From assembly GCF_016859285.1 (NCBI RefSeq), contig NC_053411.1:6111001-6175000 (forward strand): a stretch of 64,000 nucleotides of DNA. Reading direction: 5' to 3'. Of the stretch, positions 44,701 through 58,900 are shown in pieces (the stretch's first letter is position 1; every line of letters begins with the position of its first letter). The position numbers and the translations under genes were made by a program. The notes below the pieces were generated by a model that saw nothing but the letters and a program-made list of their open reading frames with translations, was not told the origin of the DNA and did no database searches. Source of the stretch: Xiphias gladius. Its lineage: Eukaryota; Chordata; Actinopteri; Istiophoriformes; Xiphiidae.

Positions 44701-47700
44701 AGATGGCTGAGGAGCGGGCAGAGTCATTGCAAGTGGAGGTGGACACACTGAAAGAGAAAGTGGAGGAGCTCTCCATGGACCTGGAGATCCTTAGACATGA
44801 GATTTCAGAGAAAGGTTTATACTCCACTCACAAAATCAAAAAGTCCCCTTAATGTCTGACATCTGTGTCTGTCCCTCTTTCTTTCTTCTTGTCATGTTTC
44901 TGCCGTATTTATGTACTGCTGTTCCTCAGTTTGTTGCCTTTTTTTATTTTATGTTGTTCTGCAGGCTCAGATGGAGCTGCCTCCAGTTACCATGTCAAAC
45001 AGCTGGAGGAGCAGAACGGCAGACTGAAGGAGGCGCTGGTCAGGTCGGTCAAAGGTTTCTAAAGAGCTCCTTTTAATTAAAGTATAAAAGAGTAAAGTAA
45101 AAAATAGAACTTGTTAACATGTTAACTGTAGTTATAATAAAATTAATATTACATGATATGTTCATGTCAAAATGTAGGAACTGTATACACAGTACCTTTT
45201 AATTGAAACAAGTGGAGAGAGGATGGATAATATAATCTCTCCTCAGCTGTAAGTTTTTCAGTGTCCACAGAAAACTTTCAGTTTAAATTAGTTGGGATAA
45301 CTTCACAGAAAATATGGCAGTTTACAGATAACTTGCACAACCTCCTTGAAAGGTTCTGTGAAGATGAGATTTAGAAATAGGTTGTGGTTGTCGGCAGTTT
45401 GGTCTGCACCCAATGAAAAAAATGTTGTTTTTATTTTCCTGTTCCTCCTCAGGATGCGTGACCTGTCTGCTTCAGAGAAACAGGAACATGTGAAGCTGCA
45501 GAAACAGATGGAGAAGAAGAACACTGAACTGGAGACTCTGAGGACTCAGAAGGAAAAACTGCAGGAAGAGGTCAAGCAGGCAGAGGCCACTATAGATGAA
45601 CTGAAAGAGCAGGTAAAGTCAGGGAGGAAATCTTTTACTTTGTTGACAAAACAAGAAACAAAGTTAAATGTAATTGTTGACAGAAAAGTTCCTCCCTCCA
45701 TCTAAGTATAGGCATTTAAAGAAGCACTGACTGTTTTGTTTGTTTGTCCTCTCAGAATTTAACCGCGCATATATGCTTTGCCTGTGTGCTTGTGTGTGTG
45801 CTTGTACCAGGTGGATGCTGCTCTGGGGTCAGAGGAAATGGTTGAGACCCTGACAGAGAGGAACCTCGACCTGGAGGAGAAAGTCAGAGAGCTGAGAGAA
45901 ACAGTCACTGATTTGGTCAGTGCAGCTGCATTAATGAGTCATCTTCAATATTAACATGAGTGAAATTTCTATTCTCTATCCATTACATTGTTTTCTTAAT
46001 GTGCAAGTAATCACAGTATGATTTCAAGAAAAAAATCCTGGATAAAATCTCACTGTCATTGACTAAATCCCAAACATTATTGTGAAAGTAACCAAAAGTG
46101 AGTATGGTCACAACCTTAGATAGATAACAAAATTCCTGTGTTTTTCTTGCACCAATAGGAAGCGATCAATGAGATGAATGATGAGCTCCAGGAGAATGCC
46201 AGGGAGACAGAAATGGAGCTGAGAGAGCAGCTGGACCTGAGTGGTGCAAAGGTCAGAGAGGCCGAAAAAAGGGTGGAGGCTGCCCAGGAGACTGTCGCTG
46301 ATTACCAGCAGACCATCAGCAAATACAGAGAGCTCACCACCAGGCTACAGGTGGGTGGAAAGAAGGCGAAACACTCTAAGAAGTGAGCTTGACGTGGACA
46401 CATTGGGCTTACATTTTGTGCAAATGGATACCCTAAAGCCGCATGTGCTTTTCTTCCCCTGTGCATTAGGACGCCAATAGGGAGCTGATCAGCCAGCAGA
46501 ATGCCAATGCTGAACAAGTTCAGCAACCACCTACAGAACTTTTTGACTTCAAGATCAAGTTTGCAGAGACCAAGGCCTACGCCAAGGTAGGAGCCCTGCA
46601 TTGAGACTTATAGGATTTTACTAATTTTACACCTTTGAGACGAGGGTGCTCATTGTCAGTCATTCTCTTACTTGAAAAATAATCATTTGTGTCTCCAGGC
46701 CATTGAGATGGAGCTGAGGAAAATGGAGGTGGCTCAGTCAAACAGACAGGTGTCCCTCCTAACCTCCTTCATGCCTGACTCCTTCCTTCGTCATGGTGGC
46801 GATCATGACTGTATACTGGTCCTTCTGCTCATCCCTAGGCTCATCTGCAAGGTATGAAGCTCTCTGAGACTTCAGCCGACTTCCTGTTGTTTTACACTGT
46901 CTGTTTCTGTAACTAATACTGTAGGTGTTTGTATCCTCATACCTGGTAGGCTGAGCTGATCAGTAAACAGGCCCAGGAGAAGTTTGACTTGAATGGGAAC
47001 CTGGAGCAGGGCACGGGGCTCAGAGGGCCTCCAGGAGAACAGCGCAGCTTTGCCTCAGGACTGGTTTACTCCCTCAGCCTGCTGCAGGCCACCCTGCACA
47101 AATATGAACAGTAGGCACTGCAGCTTCATCACTTGTGTGTTACAAATAAAAGAAGAATTGTTTTTAGGATGTTGGAAATAAAAGCAGAATTATAGTTTTT
47201 CACAAATGAAAAATATTAGATCTTTTTAGGATATTCAAATCTGTTGCTATGATAATGTAAACCTTGCTCAGTAACCAAAGTGGTCCTTCTATTCTTTTCC
47301 CTCTCCCCTGCCCTGGTTCTAGGGCTCTGAGCACCTGCAGCGTGGAGCTTTTTAAGCGCATGGGTACGCTTTACTCTGAAATGAACTTCCATGAGCGCTC
47401 CCTGGATTATTTCATCGACCTGCTGCATAAAGACCAGCTAGACGAGACTGTTCAGGTAGAACCCCTGACGAAAGCCATCAAGTACTATCAGGTAATAAAA
47501 ACTTCTGGTTTTGCATTAAAGAGCTTCTTAATAAACATTTGCAATTACTAAGATGCAGGGAATTGAGATATTATATCTTGAAATTAAATATAACAGTATT
47601 CCTTTAAATATTTCAATTCAAATCATTAGTCTGTCTAATTTGTTACCACCATAATATTCTTTCCTATATGAGGAATACAGTCCTGTGATTTTACAAAGGA

Positions 47701-50700
47701 ACTGCATCACCACACTTTCTTAATAAAATTCCAAATCAGTATTATTATCTTAAAAATCTATCCTATCCATTCAGTCTAAACAGCATTTTTAGACCAACAT
47801 CATGTACACTTAATCAGATAACGTTGTTTGCTATAGAAGAGTAACTCACTGTTGTTTTGTTTTCCAGCAACTGCACAGCGTCCATCTGGCAGATCACACT
47901 GAAGACTGCACGGTGCAGCTGGCCGACCACATCAAGGTACTTCAAGCTTCTTCGGTGGTGGAATTTTCCTGTTGAAGAAATTGCCAAGCAAAGTAAAGCA
48001 TAGCAGTAGAGTTTCCTAACTTCATCCATGCCACCCTCTGACCCCCAGTTTACCCAGAGTGCCCTGGAATGTATGGGAGTGGAGGTGGCTCGTCTGCGGG
48101 CATTCCTGGCAGCCGGTCAAGAGAGCTCTGGCCTCGCTGTGCTTCTGAAGGACCTGGACACTTCCTGCTCTGATATCAGACAGTTCTGTAAGAAGATCCG
48201 CCGTCGCATGCCTGGAACAGATGTGGTTGGAGTACCTGCTGCTCTCAATTTTGGGCAACAGGTATGGGTCCAAACGAAAAAAATACACACACATTCTCAC
48301 AGAAACAAACATACACGTAGTTAATGGCTGTATGACGCTTGAGCTTAAGCAGCTTTGACTTCAACAAGTTTGAGTAAGTACCATTAAATTTTATCCCTTG
48401 TATGATTGAGACACTGTCCAATGATTATTGACCTTTGAAAGCACACATAAACATGACTGATCTACAGTATACAGTATGTTTGGCTGACATATTTCGTCTC
48501 ATCTGGCAGGTGTCAGAGATGCTGACAGATTGCAGGCGCCAGCTGACTCGTGTTGTGGCCGTGCTGCAGGAGGTGGCTGCAGCTGGAGCTCAGATGGTTG
48601 CTCCACTGGCAGAACAGGAGGGTCTCAACACCCTCAAAATGGAGGATATCGCCTGCAAGGCTGTGGAGCAGGTACTGTTAATAATTATGTACCATCTGAC
48701 TGTTATGGGTCTTTCAGACACAACGCGACAACGGCACCACGACGCTCTGAAATCCATTATTTCCAATGGCTTGCACCGCGCCACAACGGTTTGTTGCCGC
48801 ATTGCCGCACGGCGAGCTCGCCAACCTAGTTAAACTTTGACCACTGCTATTTTGAGGAATACCTGCATAGTGCTGAACCCAGCAGTGAGTGCAGTGCACA
48901 TTCCAATGTGTCTGAAGGGGCCATCGCTCTGCTGGGAGCTAATGAATGATCTCCTACATCACTCACTAACTATCAGTTATAACACTAAATTCTGCTTTAG
49001 GAATGTAAAGATAACTATTAATTTTGGGACAAGTGGACATGGATAGTTGGTTTGAAGTTGCGGTTGGGTTTTTGGGTTATCTCCTGCTCTTTTTATCTTA
49101 AGCTGACTTCTTTTCTCCACCAAGGTATATGGCTCCCACGGCCTGAGTGGCCTGGAATGTCTGCGTCAGTCCTGCAGCTCTGTCATTGCTACCATGAACA
49201 AGATGGCTACAGCCATGCAGGAAGGAGAGTATGATGCTGACAAACCTCAGGGCAAGGTATTTGTATGCCTTAGCTTTTTCACACTGTTTTATCACATAAT
49301 TCAGACACTGAAATCCAAGTACATTCTACCCTTTGTCACTTTCTCCCCATTCAAATTCTCTCCTCCTTATCACACCCCCCCCGTGTCCCCAGACTCCTCC
49401 TGTGGAGATAAGAGCAGCCACCGTCAGGGCTGAGATGACTGATGCTGAGGGTCTAGGAGTTAAACTTGAAGATAGAGAGACGGTCATCAAGGAGCTCAAG
49501 AAGTCTCTCAAGATTAAGGTGACACAGTGGAGAAAATACCTGCAAAAAAAATTGTCTCGTGTTTCCTCTGAGAAGTCAAGTTTTGTAAATAAGCCTGCCA
49601 GTTTGAAATGAAAAGAAGCAGAAACAGAGCAGGTATAACTGATGTGGCTGTACCTCTCTCCCCCAGGGTGAGGAGCTGAGTGAGGCCAGCGTCCGTCTGA
49701 GCCTGCTGGAGAAGAAGCTGGACACCTCCACCAAAGACGCAGACGAACGGGTGGAGAAGATTCAGACCAAACTGGACGAGAATCTCGCCCTGCTGAAGAA
49801 GAAAGAAAAGTAAGAACCATAAGAAGCAAACAGAATTAACACATTTCAAGACTGGAGGCAGATTTCAGTCTTTCATCTTTCTCTCACTTGCCCTCCTTTC
49901 TCTTCATCTTCAGGGAGTTTGAGGAGACGATGGATGCTCTGCAGGCTGATATTGACCAGCTGGAGGCAGAGAAGGCAGAGCTGAAACAACGTATCAATAA
50001 CCAATCAAAGATGACCATCGAAGGCTTAAGAGGCCAACCTGCCTCTGGAATCGCCTCCATTGTTCAGGGATCTGCAGGAGGTAAGTTATTGGGTGGTTAT
50101 GGTCACTTTTTGTAAGCAGATCAAAATGTTGTGATGTGATGTTTGATAAAAGATGTGATGGCCTCTAATTCAACCTCCTGAAAAGCAGTTTCAACCAGCT
50201 GACAATGAGGTCATGGTTTGCCTATGGATAGTGTAGTTGTAGTACTCCAATAATGGTAAATGTGTTATTCCCACCGGGCACCAAACCGGATTTTGTGAAT
50301 CATAAAAATAGTCTCCAAATTATGGGGAAAAAAAAGACACAGCACACCAGAGGAGAAGCACAGGATGTCATAGTGATTTAATGTCTCTCACCATTCTCCC
50401 TTCCTCCCTCCCGTGCAGGTCTGCCTCCATCCATCGCAGGGCCGGTGCAGGTGGTGGACTCCCCCCTCCTCAGGCATCAGGTTGAGGCTCAGAGACTGGG
50501 CATTAAACACCTCAAGAATGAAAACAACAGACTAAAGGTACACTGGTTTGGAGTTGGTATTATTATATTGTTGTATTTTTCTTGCTGTCTAAACCCTGTT
50601 AATATTGACCTAGAGTGTATTTACCCACAGGCAGAGAAAATGAGAGCCCAGCTGGCCTCCCTGCCTCCCCTCTGCCCTCCCAAACTGCCACAAGTGTCCA

Positions 50701-51503
50701 AAAAAAGCTCCATGCCTCCAGAGGGACTGAACACTGGCATTTATCGCAGGACTGACCAACTGCTGGCAACGCTGCTCAAGCTGAGTGCAGAGTTCAAAGT
50801 GGTGGACATCACTGGGAAGACAGCAGGTGCCTGCTTTCACACTTATTTAACAATAAGCTACTGTTTAAAATGTGCTTTTGGTCAGTGGAATTTCCAGACT
50901 CTTTACTCCTGGGTGTTTGCTGCCATTCTCAGCTGAGTGTTTGGCTTCACTTTCTGTCTTTCCTCTCGTGTGTTTCTTGCAGTTAGTGCCAGTGCCCAGT
51001 TGCTGGAGCAGACAGCCCGACTGCAGAACCTCAGTGTTGCTCTGGACAAACTCAAGGTGACAACTTCAGAATTAAATCTCTTCTCCTTACCATGTAAATA
51101 AATTGACAAATAAAAAAAAAAAACCTAAAATTTGGAATCTTCTGTTTCAGGGAGAAGTAGCTGAACATGTAGTCTCATATCAGCCTGGAGCAAAGGCTTC
51201 GTCTGACTTTGCCACCTTCCCTGTCTCCTCCTTTATTAAGGTAAAAGCATACAGTGCTTAGACACACCATTAGTTTCATCATTTAACAAAGTTTTTTTTG
51301 TTTTCTATTCAGTGCTTTGCACATGTAAAATTATATCATGTGTACATACCTATGTTGTTTGTTAGGCCAAGGAGGAGAAGCGGGGAGGAACAGTGTTTGT
51401 AGGTCGTGTTTCCATTCCATGCACCCGCGGACAGGAACAAGTCCACCGCCTCGTCCTATCACAGCAGCAGCTGCAGCAAGTGCACGGCCTCCTCATGGCG
51501 TAA
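38583..51503 (+). CDS. dctn1: Dynactin subunit 1 (p150Glued)
   Basis: Thirty-two coding exons keep phase and give 1294 aa (human 1278): 38583-38618, 39686-39751, 39883-40077, 40514-40595, 40697-40728, 41124-41144, 41769-41792, 42766-42849, 43337-43489, 43762-43785, 44195-44392, 44610-44814, 44965-45043, 45453-45612, 45811-45915, 46159-46350, 46470-46586, 46699-46851, 46950-47110, 47323-47491, 47868-47936, 48049-48261, 48510-48671, 49125-49256, 49393-49518, 49667-49809, 49914-50080, 50419-50537, 50631-50826, 50983-51056, 51151-51240, 51366-51503. The CAP-Gly domain is at about 36-99 with the GKNDG tubulin/EB1-binding motif. A Ser/Pro/Lys-rich linker from small exons follows. Coiled coil 1 (about 240-560, dynein intermediate-chain binding) precedes a conserved globular region, coiled coil 2 (about 960-1060) and the C-terminal domain. 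p150 links dynein to microtubules and cargo. The 24-nt exons at 41769 and 43762 and the 21-nt exon at 41124 are probably alternative. A poly(A) signal is at 51937-51942. Paralogue a or b is unresolved. Confidence 0.96.
41677..41730. repeat. TG/CG microsatellite
   Basis: A (TG)n run interrupted by GCGCG lies 40 bases upstream of the 24-nt dctn1 exon at 41769, next to that exon's polypyrimidine tract. Confidence 0.9.
48720..48825. other. CpG-rich block in a dctn1 intron, possible small transposon remnant
   Basis: This 106-base block is far richer in CG dinucleotides than its intron (for example 'caacgcgacaacgg', 'gttgccgcattgccgc'). It has a small central palindrome, CCATT-ATTTCC-AATGG, at 48754-48769. 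It is not an exon of the dctn1 model, which jumps from 48671 to 49125. It resembles GC-rich non-autonomous elements in fish, but I cannot assign a family. Confidence 0.35.
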
Positions 51504-51936
51504 GACAGCATGCCATTGACCCACAGCCAAGATTGATGGCGCATCAAGAAAAGCTTTTGTTCTTTATTCTTATTCCAGCTTCCAATTCACGTCAACATTC
51601 TCCTCCATTTATCCCTTTTGCTTTTCACTATTCTCAGGAAACTGTATCCAGTATTTGCGAAGTTAAGACTATAGCACTAATAAAAACTGAGGCACAGCAG
51701 TGTCTTTATACTGATGTTAAACTGATTGGTGATTCATTGTTTTGAATGAAGTCCAGACGGATTTGACTCCTGAACGTCACATTGAGGTGACGTTTTCATC
51801 ATTGAAACCGTTTGTATGCACCAATTTAGGCAACTCTTTGGAAATGGGGAAAACTAACTAGCAACAAATCATTTTTACTGTACTTGCACCTCTTTAGTTT
51901 TTTCTTTGTATCTTTTGTATTTGTAGTAATTAAGAC

Positions 51937-51942
51937 AATAAA
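51937..51942 (+). terminator. dctn1 poly(A) signal
   Basis: AATAAA lies 434 bases after the dctn1 stop codon, in AT-rich DNA. Confidence 0.6.
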
Positions 51943-52600
51943 ATTAAGCAATTCACTTCAGAGCAGGAAACACCATTTATGACTGTCAGTGTGAATTTCG
52001 ACTTGGGAAATGTAAAGCCTGTTTACCATCGGTAATGTGTCGTCGACATATCAGCTGCTCCAAAGTTTACAGTCTAATATGAAGGTCCACTGCATGTTTT
52101 GGTTGTGGAGAATGGCAAGCGTAGGTAACTTCTTAACTAAGTAACTTTAGTTTGTACTGCCTTAGTGACAGGCTAAAATGATGTTGTTAGGAAATCTACA
52201 TATATTCATTACACAATTACATGCTAGCTCTATCTCATAATGCAAAAGTAATCATTTTAAGCTGCTACTGACCCCAGTTTATTAAGTAGAAAGAAGTTAA
52301 TCCCTCCAACATCAGGAACCAGAGCTTGTTATAGTAATGTTGGGAACAAGGCCTCCAAAGTTCTACTGACAAAGCTATTTTTATACCAGAGGGCGTTGTG
52401 AATGTTACCAAAATGTAGCAGGATTACATTGTTACCGACTTGGGCAAACCCTAGATTTAAGACCTAAAGGAAACAATATCTTTACACTACTATTGTCCTG
52501 AGGGGGATATGAGACATCAGAAGGATCGATTTAGAACTATAATAAGTGATTACTTTTAAAACGAGCCAAAAACAGTTGTCTTTGAAATCTTAACGCCAGC

Positions 52601-52606
52601 TTTATT
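52601..52606 (-). terminator. pced1 poly(A) signal
   Basis: TTTATT on the plus strand reads AATAAA on the minus strand, about 370 bases beyond the pced1 stop. Confidence 0.5.
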
Positions 52607-52978
52607 AGAACACTGCACCCGATACATTTCAAGTGCAGAATTAAAAAATGCCTTCAAATTAAATATACATTTAAAATCTATTTGTTGCCAAAGAACAGAC
52701 AAAAATTGAAAATTCAAACAACTAAAAGTATACTATTTTACAATACAAGAAAAGGACCAATATATATGTATGTCTGAGGACATTCACTTAAGTAAAATCT
52801 GTGTGTGAACTAAGCAATGTGAGGTTTAATGCTTCGTCCTGGTTACAAGCCTTTGTATGGTGTCGAGTTATAACACAGAGGAGTGTTGTAAAATACAATG
52901 TACTGCAGATGATGCATGAGATGGGAGTAGATAACACCATAAGAGAAATCCGACCAAGTCTGAATCTTTTAAAACACC

Positions 52979-55900
52979 TCAGTAGTAATTGGCAGTACGG
53001 GTGTACGGATTGGGTCTGTGGTGTGTGTATGGAGCATAGTGGCGTCTGCTGTGTCGGCTCCTCATCACGTACTGATGATGGTGCTCACTGTAGGGCTGAA
53101 AGTGGTGGGGAGGTCTGTAGTTGAAACCTGCAAACATCCAGAACATGGAAAAAGGCTCTGCAGTTAATATGGCAGCTTAAAGACACCTGTCATTAAGTGT
53201 TGAAAAAGACCTTCAACAACTAGATCAGAAGACCCACAGATACGTTGTGTTTAAACAAATATTATAATCATGCATGCGTATTGAAACATATGCAATATAA
53301 CAGCAAAAGCCAAAGAAATCTTTCCCCTGCAGTACTACCATATGTACACTTACCATTTCCAACCTGTTCATGTTTATTAATGTGTTTGTGGACTGGTAGG
53401 TGAGACTGTGGTGGGAGGGAAGGTCTGTAAGCTCCAGCAGCCTCATGGCGATATGTCGGTAGCTTTGGGCTGTTGTCCTCAAAGCTCAAGTAGCTAAAAG
53501 GGAGGGAATCGCTGAAGAATTCCTTCCTGTAGCCGTTGTAATTTCTCTTTCTTGGGTGACTCTCTATGAAAGAGAGACAGGAGTGGAAGGGAAGAGGGGT
53601 ACGGATGACAAAAAACAAACAAAATGTCAAAGTGGTGACCAGAGAAGAGGGTAAAAGATGTTTAAAAAAAAACGAAAGACAAAACTGACTTAGACTGAGT
53701 TATCAGTCTTTGAAGCAGGGATTCTTTCCGGAGGAAAATGTTTCTATCTTAATAATAATAATAATAAGTATAACATTTAAGTTGTATGATTTCCTACATT
53801 TGCCAGCATGACAATAAAAAACCATCAGAACCTGAGGATGCATAGTGTGAGACAGCAGTGAGCGCTTAGACATTTTTCCAGTCCTGTCTTTTGAAATCAT
53901 GTCTAGGTCACATTATAAATGAGCTACAATATTTTAATGTTATGTCATTATTTGGACTGTTGATTCAGACAAGTAGTAAACAAGTATTCGTAAGTATTTT
54001 AAGCTGTTTTTTCCCGTTTTGAACACAAATCAAGAACACAGCAAATTGACATGAAGCAAAAACCTTAAAAAAAACCCTGGAAACCTCTTTGTCTATGTTT
54101 TAAACCTCATCCAAAATGTAAAAATAGTTGGTAGGAGGAAGGGTGTGGTAGTTAGAGGAACACTCTACTTGACACACTCCTGAAAAAGCAGAAAGACATG
54201 CATCAGAAAACTGCAATTTCCGAAAGCTAATGTTACGTTTTAATACCACCTGCAATTTAATTTCACAAAGCTTAAACAAACTCAAGATGAAAAGAATAAA
54301 TTATACATTCAATGGAGAATCACAAATATCATCCTAAGGCCTGAAATTTTTATATAAAATATTTACTGTCCAAGCACTACAGTCCATCATTGAGATGTTA
54401 ATGTAGTTTTTTAAAATATTATGAGCAGATACACAACTGCCTGATTATTTCATAAAAAAAATTAAAAAATTTAAAAAAACCCTAAGATCCTCCCAAATTA
54501 CTTCTGGGGTACTTGGACTTCTGACAGTTCCGGTGTGACTTCCAATAATTAAGCAGTCCAATGTGATGGACATAACATACAAAATTCAACAAGTAGTTTT
54601 TCCAAACCCAAACATGCCCTAATATTGATCAATTTCAGAAAGTCTACTGTTGCATTACCCATATTGCCTTGTCCTACACTAATAAAATCAATCCTTTTAA
54701 AACACATCATTACCACCTGATGTCTTAACTTCAGCGTTGGAGGCATTTCCATACACTGGCTGCTTAACAGTAACCTCAGTATGTTCTAAAATGAAAAAAC
54801 TCATGTTAACCTAAATTAATAAAATACATTCATTCATTCACTCCAGTGTTCTGGTGTATATAATACAGTATGGAGAAAAACAACAACAACAACAAACACT
54901 ACCATCCAATTATTGCAGTATGCGTAAACCACAAGTCTTGTCTTACAGCGGGAGTGTATTTTCTTGTGTGTGTGTGTGTGTGTTTGAGCACGTGCGCGCA
55001 CGCAATTTCCCTCCTCACCGACAGCTGTCATTGGACAGGGCATAATGACGCCCCAGGCTTGTGCAGTGTGATGTAACAGCAGGGAGGTTATCCTGCGGTG
55101 GGCAAGAGCATTCCAGTGGACTCCGTCCTTTGTACGATGGTGCAGGGAGAAGCGAAACTGGAAGTGGAGGTCCAACACATCCATCCCATAGGCATCAGCG
55201 AGGGTCCCGCTGTAGAAGTTAGCTTCGATCACATCATAACGCAGCTGAGGGGCCTTGTACTCAATCTGAGGTGAAAGACGGAGAGGACAAAGCACTGATG
55301 GTGCAGTCGGACCAAAACTCTGCCTGGCAAAATACTTGTATGGTGCGGCCAAAGGCAGGAAGGACAGAAAATAGCACGGGTAGGGTTGTGAACATAACTT
55401 GCAGGGGCTAGCATGGCTAGTGGGTTATCAACAGCAGTCCAGTAATTTGTAAATTAAAGAGCATTTTATCAAACATTTTACTGTGTCACTGTCCTACACT
55501 CACTGCAACCAGGCAGCATCTCTCCTTCTCTGCTGCTTGTAGGCAGGTCAATTCATGACCAGAAACAAATGTGTCTCGCTCTGTTCAACATAGAAATGAA
55601 AGGGAGGCAAATTTTGGTTTGACTGCACTGCAAAGTTGGAAGAGCAGCAGTAGTCTTGAGGAAATACAGAGTAATAAGCCTCCTCCTGTCCATCAGACAA
55701 AATATGGAAAAAAAAAACCCAAAAAGGTATAGAAAATACAACCTATTCCACTTCCTTCAGTTTCTGTGTTCCTTCCTTCAGAATGCAACAGAGGCCTGTT
55801 CAAATCACACCAATCTCCTTTTGTCTAGACATTGTGAACGTATTAACTATATCTGTAACACTCCCTGCTTTACTATAAACTGACAGGTTTTACTATGGAC

Positions 55901-58900
55901 ATTCAGTCCCGCTGTTGGTGGAGCAAATAAAATTAAACAATCAATAAATAAAAATGTTTTTCTTGTAATCGTCTCTACTTGAAAACTATTTCTCTGTCTG
56001 TTTAATTCCTGTGTGTCACTCTGCATGGTGAAGTTTGTAAATCTGTTGTCCTTTCAGCTCCTTAGGAGCTGTGCTGCTGACAGGACAGCTTGTTCTGAGG
56101 TCAGTCAGTGTGGACTGAATGAATGTACATCTCAGTGGTAGTTACGTACTACTGCTGTCTCGCACAGGATGTGAATTCCCAGTCAGAGGATGTGACAGGA
56201 GATATTTTGTGACAGATTGTTTCCTAAATTGACCCATTAAGTCCAGCTTTCCATGTCCACTTATGGTACAGTTGTTTGGCAACGATGTACCTCAGGCACC
56301 AGGAAACCACCCTTGATCCTCTCTGATAAGGGCATGGTGAGGCTCCATATGACCAGGGTGTCCTCAGGCAGAATCCCACTCAGCTCGTCAAAGAACCTAT
56401 AGAGGTCCTCCTTGTAGTCATCGATCCAACTGGAATTGTACCTACAAACCCCAAAATAGACACAGACACACCAGTGAAAAACTAATTTATTATGCACAAA
56501 GTAATCAAACTGCTTAATCAAAACACATTCAGTGACACCTCACACCAGGGACTAGGATAGACCAACAGCCTCAAAAGTGCTTATTGCGGTGCGGGCTAAC
56601 TTGATACATTCAAGCTAAACAGTGTTTTGTCCTCTGCCACTGCTCTCTCTTAAACTTGGGTTTGACACTTGCAGAGCCTGTGGAAGCTGCTTGGAGCAAG
56701 ATACCACCAGATATGCAGCTGTAGGAAAGTGTTCACCTCCACCCACATCCCTCTCAGAAATGAACAAATTGGACGTCAACCACATCCTTATGGAAAATTA
56801 AACAAAGTTTTTGCCAAACACACCTTCAGCCCATGAACTTGCTCAGCTATCTCACCCTCCACGTGCTAACAAAGTCAAGTGCAGTTTAATATGATTGGAG
56901 GCATAAGATGATTCAACCAAACCACATTTGATTAGATACATTTATGTATATGTGTCCAAGTGCAGGTTGAACCTTTAAATATATGGTGTTAAAGAGGGAT
57001 TTTGGTAAATAAATATTCAAAAAGACAAAACAAAACTGACATTTATTTATATTTTCCAAAAAGAGTAACTAACCCAGGAGCACGGGATAATTACTTGACT
57101 TTGTTTTTTTTGTTTTTTTGAATGTGTCTTTAAAGTAAAGTATGATTTAAAGTATGATTTGTATCAACCTCAATTGGCAAACAGCTGGAAACTGCAACAG
57201 GTCTCGTGCACAGCTCTCCTCCTCCAACCCGTCAGACCATCTTAAATTACGGTACAGTGGCTCCTTAATGACCAAGTCATATTTTTACAATATCAAATGA
57301 ATAGCTAAGTAATTAGTACTGCTAGTACTTTTAATTGTTACTCTTGTCAAACCACCTTGAAATGTCCCAAACGCAGGAGTTGACAATGACTACATCTGGT
57401 TTCAAGCCATGGCGGAAGTCTTCTAGGACGCTCTGCATGTAGTGAGAGTAGATGCGTGTCAAAAAGTAGAAGCGGACTAGGTGGTGGGCGGAGTGAAACT
57501 GTCGAACTTCTCGGTATTCCGTTCTATTGTGCATTTGACTTAAACAACCCCCTTCCACCAGGCAGTCCTGTTCAAAGCTCATCTCACCCTGAAAAAAAGA
57601 AAGACGTGAGAGTGAGGACAACAGGAACAAATAGAAAGAGAGACACACAAGCTATCTATTTCAGGAAAGAAGGAAATCAGAATGTGTGTGTTTACGTTCA
57701 TGTGGAGATGTTGCTACACTGAACTCTTTGAGATTAGAGTTTATAATGACAAAAAAACCCCATTGATTTCATGATTATGGAATATACATTGACTCGGTTG
57801 GCAGACGCTTTTGTCCAAAGCAACATACAAATTCCTTTGATATCAGTTCTTCCTGCTCTTCCTCTTCTTTTTATCAGTACACCTGGTGAATGTTAGTCCT
57901 TGCCTTGGTCTTGAGTTGTTTTAACGTGAGATATTTCTCCTTCTGTAGCAGCAAAACAAGGTCCTTGTATACAGACCGCTGAACTGAGGGGGAAGTAGAG
58001 AGTTTGTCAAAACTGGTGGTGTGACAAGTTGATCCATGTTCACAACCCAGCACTCTAGCACGGGGTACTTACAGATTAAATATACATTGACTAGACTGTT
58101 TAAAGTACATGCACAAGTTAATCTGCCGTTAATCCAAATTTAAATACTACTTACTGGAGTCTCCCAGAACCACAATGAACTTGTTATGGAGCAGCTGGCT
58201 GGCCTGCTGGTGACCCACACATTTCATTATCTCCCTCTGTTAATTAAAAAGCCAAATTTTTATTCATGAAAATACTTTGAAAATGAGATGTTACCCACGA
58301 AATAAGGTAGTTGACATTAAGCGAGTAGGCTTTAGAGGAGCTCCCAGGAGGGCTAAAACTAGGCTACAGAATTTCGTAGCCATCATTAGTAATAGTAGCT
58401 AAGACATGAAATTCACACTTCCATTACTCAATTAGCATTCGCTTACTAATAAACTTCCTTAAAGCTGAAGCTACCTACCAACTCTAGCCGTTTCAAAATG
58501 GTCTCGCTATTAGCAGTTTTTTTTTTTGTTTGTTTGTTTTTTTTAAATCTAGCAAACGTTAACGAATTTTACTGGAAAGTGAATCATCACAGTCTGGACG
58601 TTTTTGGTTCCAGGACCCTGGTAAAGTGGTTTGACAACTCCAGCTGGGAAAAAACTATGGAAATTATTTCACTTTGTAGCTAAAACATAGAAGTTGTAAC
58701 CTACTGTATATTTCGACTCTGCCATTACTTCGAGAGACACAGGTTTAGGTTTACCCAATTTGATGACGCTTTTACTGACTGTGGGAAATATCACAATTTT
58801 CGTGTTTGCTTTGAACCTCATAATAAATTAAGACAAATGGAAAGATTGACTTTTTCTGTGTTTAGTAAAAATCAAATAAACGGATACATTTTTAAAAGCA

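Larger units (their letters stand above)
51504..52978. other. convergent 3' UTRs of dctn1 and pced1
   Basis: The dctn1 transcript probably ends after AATAAA at 51937-51942. The pced1 transcript (minus) probably ends near the reverse-complement signal TTTATT at 52601-52606. About 650 bases lie between, with no gene seen. Confidence 0.5.

Noticed and set aside
54549-54752. 67-residue minus-strand frame near a pced1 exon
   Set aside because: A different frame and splice pair (54717-54785) keeps the gene in phase; the longer frame does not continue into neighbours.
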